Below, piece by piece: positions 56,117 to 64,000 of a stretch of DNA of 64,000 nt. The DNA comes from Gnetum montanum. Lineage: Eukaryota > Streptophyta > Gnetopsida > Gnetales > Gnetaceae. The translations under genes and the position numbers were made by a program. The notes under the pieces were generated by a model. That model saw nothing but the letters and a program-made list of their open reading frames with translations. It was not told the origin of the DNA and did not search any database. The DNA lies in NCBI GenBank assembly GCA_015680685.1, contig MNCI01003374.1, positions 124,001 to 188,000 of the forward strand, in the 5' to 3' direction. Within the stretch, counting starts at the first letter, position 1. Every line of letters begins with the position of its first letter.

Positions 56117-58845
56117 ATGACACCAAGACCTAAGCACCCATAGGAAGGAGGACCATCCCAACCAAGGAACAAGCAGACCAAAACTGGAAGGTGTTAACAA
56201 AAACAACCCTAGGAGTAGGTAGCTAAGACTCATGCAATGGGACCTCATCAAGAGGAACTCAAAGTGGAATATGTCCATCAGATTTCCCAAGATGAAATAG
56301 AGTAATCCCACCAAGATGAGGCACCAGGATCAAGGCCAAGCCTTGAGGTCACATTGGCAGATGCTTGCCTTAGGCAAATTCAGTCTAGGAATGTCCCACT
56401 TTTAGTTCTTCATGAATTGAATTCTGATACCTTCTTAGACTTTGCCCTAGAAGATGTTAAAATGCAACTACAGAGCTCTCCCATGTGGCCCATGCTCACT
56501 TCCAATGGGGAGTGGTACATGAAAGAGACATATCTCTTCTGAAATAATAGGAAGCTAAATTGCACTGTGAAGGTCAAGGACATTAGTGTGTCTTACTCAG
56601 TGGAGGCCATCTCTCAGGCCCTTAGATTGCCTAAAACTAGGACCAATTTGGTAGAGATCTTGACATAGGTAGACCCAAAGGTAAAAAAGGAGTAGATCCA
56701 CTAGTTCTATGGAGTGGACCACAAGGAGTATGGTGCACTCACAAAGGTAGAACATGCCTATTTCAAGATAGTGACCTACCACCTCAATCTAATGGTAAGG
56801 CTAAGCAAGGTGACAACCTTTTGTGCCTATGCTTACGTTGCTTTGAGTAGGAAATTCCTTGTCAATCTTCCATAGCTGATCTATCTTGAGATAGAGAAGT
56901 AGTTCAAGGGAAACAAGCATGGGAAGAAGGAACCCCCCTTTTTATGTCTCATCCAAAAATTATGCAAGAGGAGAAGAATAGATTGCTATTTTAATTATAC
57001 ACTCAAATATGCTCTTGCTACCTCTTGGGTGGAAATGATGAAAGACAAGGTCTCTACCATGACCAAGTAAGGGGAGTAGCCACCACCACCACCCACTCAT
57101 GAAACAACTTGGAAGGCTCATTTTTCCATGGAGTGCATGTAGAAGCTCTGTGAGCAACTCTTGCAGTACTAGCAAGCAAGTCTCAGTGGTGATTCATCTA
57201 TCTACCAACCAGCCCTTAGTTATTTAAGTGAGGTAACTTGTACTATAAGTTGGTTGGAGGACACAATGCCAAATTTATTTACCTAAAGAATGGAGGCATC
57301 CATGCGCTTGAATCTTAATGCTTAAGAGGTAAAGGTGTCCATCCTAGGACATCAGAAATTTCTAAAAATCTCTAGAAATGCCAGTACCTTCTCAATGTGT
57401 TTAGAGGAAGGCAATGGAGAAACTGTTCTAGTGATGTAATACTAAGAATAGGAAACAGTGGCCAAGGTAGTGGTTAATAGAGTGGATGAAGTCCTTAATG
57501 TTCCTATGGTGTTTATGTTGGATAATGCTACACTTAGAGATGTGTGAACATCTACAAGAGTGCCAAGTGGAAGATTTAGCATAGCCTAACATGAGGAGTT
57601 GTTGGAACAACATTGATTCTAGAGGTCTTTGACCTTTCAAATGAGATCAATGCTACCTAGTTAGTGCTATTGGAGGCAAAGGGCAAGTACCTCATTGCCA
57701 ATGCTTAGCTTGAGGTATCCACAAAGCAAAACCATATCTTGGCTACTAAATCTATAGAGTTGAAAGCCCACCTCTCTAATTCCATGATAAGCCAAGCTAT
57801 AACCACGGATGAAGCTTTGTAGCAGCTTTATTCCAAACTTCAATAGGCTGAGTATGTCAAGGAATTAGAAATCTTTAGCCAATCCTTAGCAAATGCCACC
57901 ATCTACAACATTTAGAAGGACTTGTTGAAGGCTTGCTAGGAGAATATAATTTTAACCAAGGATAATCATCACCTACACACTATGGAGCACTAGAAAGAAT
58001 GAATGGTTTAATACATGAGAGAACAATAGGGGTAGCTTGCCAAGGTGATGTTGGATTTGAGGAGGTTAGCAGCTGAAAATTGTAATCTCTCAATGGAGGA
58101 GGTCCATGCCTTTCTCTAGAAATTTATAATTGTGATTGTCACTTGGAAGAATAAGGCCCTCAAATTCAAAAGGATCAAGAACCATTACAGAAATCAATAA
58201 AAAAGAGATCAAACTAGCGAAGGCAAAGTTGAATGAGGTTCTTCAACAACTCCAACAAGGAGGTCCCAAGTGGAAATCCATATTTGATGGGTTGAACACA
58301 TACAGCAAGGTAGAAGTCCATCTTAAGGAGCTTTAGATCAAGAAAATGAAAGAATACATGAAGCTCGCCAACCTTTGAGACTTAAGCATGGTAATGCTAA
58401 CTATTGGAAGGCCACGATTAGATTTGGAGAAGCAGCTGGCCAAATCATATCCATTGTACAAGGTAGAGTTCAAGCATCATAATGAGACCAAGTAGAAGCT
58501 AGAAATGGAAAATGATGAACTTGATGATCTTAGATAGCGCTTCATTGATCAATAGTCAATAGTTGAGAACCTGGCTTGCAGATTGAATAACTACTAGGAA
58601 TTGTAGAACATTATCAAGGAATTTGGTATGGAACAAAAACAATTTGTAGCTTGGTTTGTCAATGTGAAGGAGTTGTTCCCTACAATGCCCTTTCTATGGG
58701 ATGTTCCTGTAATGACCTAGATTGGTGATAGTACATGGATCGTGTATGATCCTCGGAGTAAGGAGAAGAAGATGAAAGCATTGCTAGATGATTTCCATCT
58801 TACATCGAAAGTCATAGCTATAGCCAAACAACCATAACCATAGCT
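56117..58845 (+). pseudogene. Third ORF (env-position) of element 2
   Basis: It begins MTPRPKHP at 56117. Conserved N-terminal part: LNSDTFLDFALEDVKMQLQS, GEWYMKETYLF, VKVKDISVSYSVEAISQALR. The middle has NASTFSMCLEEGNGE. The second half is a long K/E/L/Q-rich coiled-coil-like region (for example KEIKLAKAKLNEVLQQLQQG). Total about 900 codons with many stops. No signal peptide or membrane segment is apparent, which argues against a classical envelope protein. The motif around VKVKDISVSYSVEAI resembles plant-transposon-associated domains. Confidence 0.65.
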
Positions 58846-59300
58846 TACACTTCTATACCATTGCCAATTTATTATTGGAAGATACTGAAGACAAGTTATT
58901 GAAAGGTTGCAAGTGCATTAAAAAGGCCAAATGATATTTTTTATAAAAATTGTCTCCTAGGGACTTGTGAATGTGATTTTGGCCTACTCTTCTAGGGCTA
59001 TTTGGATATGATTATAGCCACCATACCCATCTAGAAAGTTATAATACTTATGTCCTACAATAGTATCCAACACTTGGTTCACAAATGACAATGAAAAATG
59101 ATCCTTAAAGGTTGTCCTGTTCGATAGTCAAAAATTAATGTAGATCCTCCATTAATACTCTTTCTTTGGTATGATGACAAGTGGACTTACCTGCTCATTA
59201 TCTACAATAGGATAGATGAACTCAATATTAAGGAGCTTTTTCACCTCCTTTTTGATCACTTCTTTTAGGTTGGGATTCAACCTCCACTATGGCTATCTTT
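58846..59300 (-). pseudogene. Reverse transcriptase fragment of element 3
   Basis: Minus strand: EVKKLLNIEFIYPIVDNEQV, SFVNQVLDTIVGHKYYNFLD, GYGGYNHIQIALEE and FGLFNALATFQ, then SIFQ and GIEV, the part just before FMDDF. Homology ends there at about 58846. Confidence 0.8.
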
Positions 59301-59699
59301 TGGGCTTAAATGCAAGATCTATATAGATTCAATGTTGGCATATGCCTAAATCAATTTCTATAATTTCTTCATACAACCAAGCAAATATTGTTGGCCATTT
59401 GTTCACTACCATTAGTATTTTTTTTATTCCTTTGTGAGCTTAGCATTTATAATTACCAATTTTCCATTCTTCAAGAACATATCTTTAAGTGAATTTGATA
59501 ATTTTTTCAATTCTAGAGGCTCTAGTTCAGATACTTCTAGAATTTCCAACTCTCCCCAGTGCATGTCTTCTTCTTATCAATTTTCTACATTGGAGAGTTT
59601 TCATCTAAGCTAGTTCATCTCATCCAATCTATTCATATATGCACGTGTGAGGGTTTCCTATGGTTTCATGAAAATGATTAAACTATAGCTTTCATTTAA

Positions 59700-60210
59700 A
59701 ATCAACCACTTAGCATCATCTTTTTTAGTGATTATTATGTATAGGCACCTTTGCATACTTTCTGATTTGACACACGACCTACATGCTATGATAAATCTAT
59801 GTTTGACTGCACATATCTTCTACATGTAGTTATATCTTATGTCATTGTATGTGATGCATGGAGCTCTCTTCTTCTCTATTATTCTATACTTATTTTTCAT
59901 GGAGATTTCCAAGAATAAGTTTCTGATTCCAAGCTCAGCATTAATAATGCTTAGAAAAGCTCTTTCCATGATGATGGAAAATTCCCCTTTGAAATTGTCC
60001 ACTTAAATCATCAAGAAATTAGTAAGGTACAACCAACCACTAATAGAGATTACAATGTATTCTCCCAAGAGAATAGTGATGGATTAGTTTGCAAGATCTA
60101 ACTAAATATTTCAGTTTTTGAAAGATGGCAGGTTCAAGGCTTTATACATCTCTTTGGAAATCAAGTTACTTCTAGAACCTAAGTCTAGTAGAGCCTTATG
60201 AAGCACATTT
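59700..60210 (-). pseudogene. Aspartic protease fragment of element 3
   Basis: The minus-strand frame 60002-59820 reads MDNFKGEFSIIMERAFLSII and APCITYNDIRYNYM, matching NFPIIMGRAWLSTID and IPCITYSDIGCHYM of element 2. The DSG part lies upstream in another frame (SRSNLISKEMYKA-like). Confidence 0.7.
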
Positions 60211-60499
60211 TCTTCTATTTACAAATAGATTAAGGGACTTCATAGACTAATTCTTGTTTTAGGAAGGTTTTCTACTTTTATCTAATCTCTAACTACATAG
60301 GTTAATATGATAGTTTGTATATTTAAGAAACTCTGGTTTGAAGATGGCTCAAATGTTATCTAGGAGGTAGTTGTTGTAGGACCCATAGCCACAGATGCTT
60401 GTAGAGGTTTGGATAGGCTAGTTGGCCCAAAGAATGAATATTTATGAGGTGTACACTTAAAACCACTTGAGTTATCATCCATCTACAAATTCATTACTC

Positions 60500-62800
60500 T
60501 AGTGGCATTATGCTATTATGGTTGTAGTTGGATCTCAGCTTGCATTGGTGGAATAAGTAGCAAAGGATTTGAAGTATGAGGTTGAGAGTGTTGTAAAGGA
60601 TCAAGAGTGTAAGGAGAAGAAGATTCAACACATGTAGTAGCAAGCTCATGATACTCTAGAGGATAATAATGATAAATAGAGACATGGGTGAAAAATCCAC
60701 TGGAAGATGACTATTGAAAGACATTTTACCCATATGAATCAGGTTACTTGTAAGGGCAACATCCCCCATGATTATGGATTTTTCCACTAGTGATAATATT
60801 CCTAAGGTTGAGGTGAAGCCCACTTGGATAATATTGTTCCTAGTAATAGGTTTTTCAATAGTTGTCTTGAGGAAAAGATAACCTTCTAGGTATTTTCTTT
60901 TTAATGAACTTTGGATTTAAGGCACAAACCCTAGATTCTTGGAGATGTGATATTACTAGGAAATAACCATTTGAATATTTATATTAATAAATGTCATAAC
61001 CATCATCATCTAATTTATAGTCTGCAACCTCCTCTACTACAAATACTTTTCCTTTTTGCTAATAATAGTTATTTCCTACATCTTTCTTCTTTCTTTTGTC
61101 CTTGTCTTTGGCTCAACCTTGTTCTACTTTCTTCTTCATGATCATAGGTATTGTCTAAATTTTTTTTCCATGGAACCGCAAATTTTATCAACATTTGCTG
61201 ATATTTCAATAAATAATTTTTAAGTAGGTAAGACTTTTCTTTGCACAACTTCTTCCAATGGTGCTCCTTCATTTGTATCATAAAGAGAGATATCCTTTTT
61301 ATGGATGGAAGAATCCTTGTTGTACTCTTATGAACTCTCTCATTTTTTGAGCTCATCTTTCTTTTTTGCCACTTGGTAAATTAGCCTTTGGACCTAATGG
61401 ATTCTCATTTTTGATAATCTCCCTTAGGTATATACACTAAGAGTTTCTTTGTTCTTATTTTTGAGTCTATCTATAATATGATATAGTTTTTCCTTTAAAA
61501 GAAGTCATGGCCTAGACATCAATGTAGTAGAGAATTATATCTATCCAAGGTAGCATCAAGGCATTCATGATTACCTTATCTTTACCCTTAGATCTACTTC
61601 CTAAAATTTGACACTAGGGAGTACATTTGATACTTATAATTGAATAGCTCCAAGATTGTACTCTATCTTCTAATGGATTCTAGCTCAAATGACTAAGACC
61701 AACTTTCATTTGCTTTAATGAGGGTTCTTAAAAAGAGTTTTAGCTTTTTTCATTTATTTTCAATATTTTCGAAGGTGCAAACATCATGTAAGACTTGTAG
61801 ATGATGTTATGGATTTGTGTTGTAGCCTCCCTCAAATTTAGAGAGGTTTTTTTTATATTTAGCCATTTGATTTGGTTGTTCTTCGAATGCTTGATTGGAA
61901 TGTAAATGTCCTTTATAATATTTATCTTGCCCCTTATGGAAACTAATGGTTCATCATTGTCATCATGTCCATCATGGTCCCTATCATAACCATGTCTCCT
62001 TTAGCATTACCTGCTATATCTTCGTTGACTTCTATACTTATCTTCTTACTCATGTTTATCATCTCTTTGACCATCCATATGATGGTCTCTTCTATCATCT
62101 CCACTAGATTTATGATTATTGACCCTATTATCTTAACCATGTTTATCCTCTTTAGAGCTTGATGATGAAGATAAAGAGGATCAATATGAAGAACTAGGAG
62201 CGTTATGCCAATTTTCTCTTCTTCTTTGACCCCTTTAATGTTCTTGGGGTTGTCTACTGGAAGGCCTTAGTCTTAAGACCCTCTTGTATTGGCTTCTATT
62301 CTCCCCTTACCTTGGTTTCTTTCCAATATTAAATGTAGTCAAGGATGGTTCATGTCATCTCCACTAGGAGGTGAATAATTTTTGTGTTGAAATTAGCTAG
62401 ATTGATAATTGGTATCGTTCTTCTTTAAGTGTGATGCCAATTGAATGGTAACCTTTTCTTCCTTAAAAGCTTCATGGAGAGACTCCATGAATAGGTCTTT
62501 GCATAGTTAGGCTTCTATAGGCTGGTAAGGCCTAGATATCTTGTCACTTGCCTTGTAATCTTAGACTACTACATTAAGTCCTAGCTTCATCAATGTCGTT
62601 ATAAGCATTAATGGTGCTAAATGATCATGTGACAACACAATATTTCCCTTCATGTTTCTCCATTGCAATTATTCATCTTGGTGAAGAATGAAAGTGAAAA
62701 CTAGATGATATGGATTTAGATGCTGGTAGGCTATTTTACTTGTGTCACCTCATCTCAATTCTTAGCAACCCTATCACATAACCTTGCCAAATCATTAGCA
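60500..62800 (-). pseudogene. Gag of element 3
   Basis: Minus-strand frames give DDNDEPLVSIRGKINIIKDI and YIPIKHSKNNQIKWLNIKK, parallel to DEPLLAAQSMLNIAEAIKIP and RHVKDSRIRQLDMNN in element 1, preceded by the same H/D/R-rich stretch. Many stops. Confidence 0.65.
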
Positions 62801-62937
62801 AATGGGGAATCTGCCTTATGGGAAGAAGATATTTTGTAATTAATAAGTGTGCCTTTAAATAAAATATTATTGTTTTTAGTTGATTAATTATTTTAGATTA
62901 TAATAGTGATCCTTGAATAATTTTAACTATCTAAAAC

Positions 62938-62968
62938 ACTAGCACCAATCCCTGGAAATGGTGCTAGT
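62938..62968. repeat. Inverted repeat over the primer-binding region of element 3
   Basis: ACTAGCACCA (62938-62947) and TGGTGCTAGT (62959-62968) form a perfect 10-bp stem with an 11-base loop, exactly at the LTR end and primer-binding site. Confidence 0.8.
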
Positions 62969-63822
62969 GATGAGTGGTAGAGTAGACCTTGTGCTCAACC
63001 ATATAGATCGTAAGTGTTTATGCATAATTTATTCAAATTCCATGGTTTGATACTAGTTTAAATGCCTTAAATAGCTAAGCATTAGATTGATAGTCATTGT
63101 CTTCCCAATCACACTTATATGGGCTTAAGTCATATGGTTAAGTGTGATTGAGATGCATGATCAAAGTTTTATTATTAAAATATTAAAATTCTAAACTATT
63201 CAATTTCAATCTAAGAAATAAATCTAGCCTAGCTTAGGCTTGTAGTATTTGTTCCCAACTTGCTATAAACTTCCTAAAAATGTATCAACATTGCTATGTT
63301 ACCAAGTGTCCATTACTAGGTGTACCAAGTGGTATACGACTAGGATTAGCAAACATTAATGCTTTTATGCTCCAAGTTGGTCATACTCATGTGATTTAAT
63401 TAAGTACAATAAATGGTAAATTAATTAACTAAGTGCATAAAATTAAAGAACACTTAAAGTAAATTTCAATTAAGAAATTATAAAGCTAAGAGAAGTGCTA
63501 CAATCAAGGAAATAAATTTTGAGTTTATTGGCATCATGAGAATGTGTTTAAGTACATCATCACTCAAATAAAATTGTGTACAATCCACTTGATTTATGTT
63601 GCAGGTACTAAGTGACAATTTCTAACTTTTACAAAAATAAACTAACCGAGTCTAGCTACATTATCAACTAAACTATGATATAAATGTGATGGGTGCTTAC
63701 ATTTATATAGGTATTTATTAAACTTGCATTAGTGTTGATGAAGTAAACCCTAGGTCAACATTGCTACATCAATGTGATTGAGTTCAATGGATGTTTATTA
63801 ATATCCATGTCTTATTCCATCA
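62968..63822 (-). repeat. 5' LTR of element 3 (minus strand)
   Basis: 855 bp. On the minus strand it starts TGATGGAATAAG, has U3 words CACATTGATGTAGCAATGTT, a TATATAAATG TATA box at about 63700, the ACTTGGTACACCTAGTAATG / ACTTGGTAACATAGCA repeats at about 63291-63360, and ends CTCATCA. It is homologous to the LTRs of elements 1 and 2. Confidence 0.78.
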
Positions 63823-64000
63823 AAAAATAAATTTAATATTCTTGAACAATTTAATTTTCTATAAAATGTTAATTTTATTGTAGTATTACTTTTTATATTA
63901 TTAGTTTTATATCATAGATCATATTAAAAATTTCCTCATTAACTTTTAAATAAAGCTCTAAATTTTATATGGTTTTTTTTATTCAACTAGTAATGTGAAA
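63823..64000. other. AT-rich flank, nothing recognised
   Basis: The last 178 bp beyond the LTR of element 3 contain no gene or repeat that I can support. Confidence 0.5.

Larger units (their letters stand above)
46904..58845 (+). mobile_element. Athila-like Ty3/gypsy element 2, lacking its 3' LTR
   Basis: The 5' LTR (46904-47733), primer-binding site, gag, protease, reverse transcriptase, RNase H, integrase, internal TATA/intron unit and third ORF follow in the same order as in element 1. The sequence then switches at about 58845 to the inverted element 3, with no 3' LTR. The ORFs are broken, though protease keeps 139 open codons. Confidence 0.85.
58845..63822 (-). mobile_element. Athila-like Ty3/gypsy element 3, inverted and cut in the reverse transcriptase
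   Basis: Read on the minus strand: LTR 63822-62968, primer-binding region, gag (about 62.8-60.5 kb), protease (about 60.2-59.7 kb) and reverse transcriptase (about 59.3 to 58.85 kb), where it stops at the junction with element 2. No RNase H, integrase or second LTR. All frames are broken. Confidence 0.8.

Overview
The window is plant nuclear DNA, most likely from a gymnosperm. It is AT-rich and crowded with old, stop-ridden retroelements, and one small gene is spread over very long introns. No prokaryotic feature, CRISPR array, rRNA gene or convincing functional tRNA gene is visible.

The only host gene I can support is the C-terminal half of tubulin-folding cofactor B (TBCB) on the + strand. 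It has five exons: 3707-3768, 5824-5865, 27248-27381, 28169-28238 and 30293-30340. They splice in frame into 117 residues that cover the linker, the complete CAP-Gly domain and the acidic C-terminus ending in EEI. The N-terminal ubiquitin-like exons lie upstream of the window. One intron (5866-27247) is 21.4 kb long and is a graveyard of mobile DNA.

Layout: 1-3706 is upstream intron with an LTR-like block (about 1250-2100) and SINE-like pieces. 3769-5823 is an intron with a 194-bp LINE tail flanked by an 11-bp target-site duplication. The 21-kb intron holds a small LINE copy (about 7002-7780), then a decayed chromodomain-type Ty3/gypsy element (12648 to about 21280) that is split by a GC-rich minus-strand LINE (about 12752-16345, with a 218-bp sequence gap) and by a DUF4283/zinc-knuckle fragment (about 17830-19400), then an LTR-like block and a copia gag scrap. 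The 28239-30292 intron carries an RTE-type LINE relic and a 257-bp-period tandem repeat.

Downstream of TBCB, 32357-63822 is made of three related Athila-like Ty3/gypsy elements. Element 1 (32362-45522) is structurally complete, with two LTRs and a CCTTG target-site duplication. Element 2 (46904 to about 58845) lacks its 3' LTR. Element 3 (minus strand, about 58845-63822) is cut inside its reverse transcriptase. Elements 2 and 3 meet tail to tail. Elements 1 and 2 carry a long third ORF after integrase. In both it is preceded by U3-like repeats, a TATA box and an intron-like segment of almost the same size (304 and 302 bp), which points to an internal promoter and a spliced leader.

The two most unusual signals are (a) the GC-rich LINE, whose polyprotein appears to continue past the reverse transcriptase into a plant-transposon-like segment, a coiled coil and a J-domain-like HPD module, with a second decayed copy of that module 6 kb away; and (b) the conserved internal promoter/intron unit ahead of the third ORF in the Athila-like elements.
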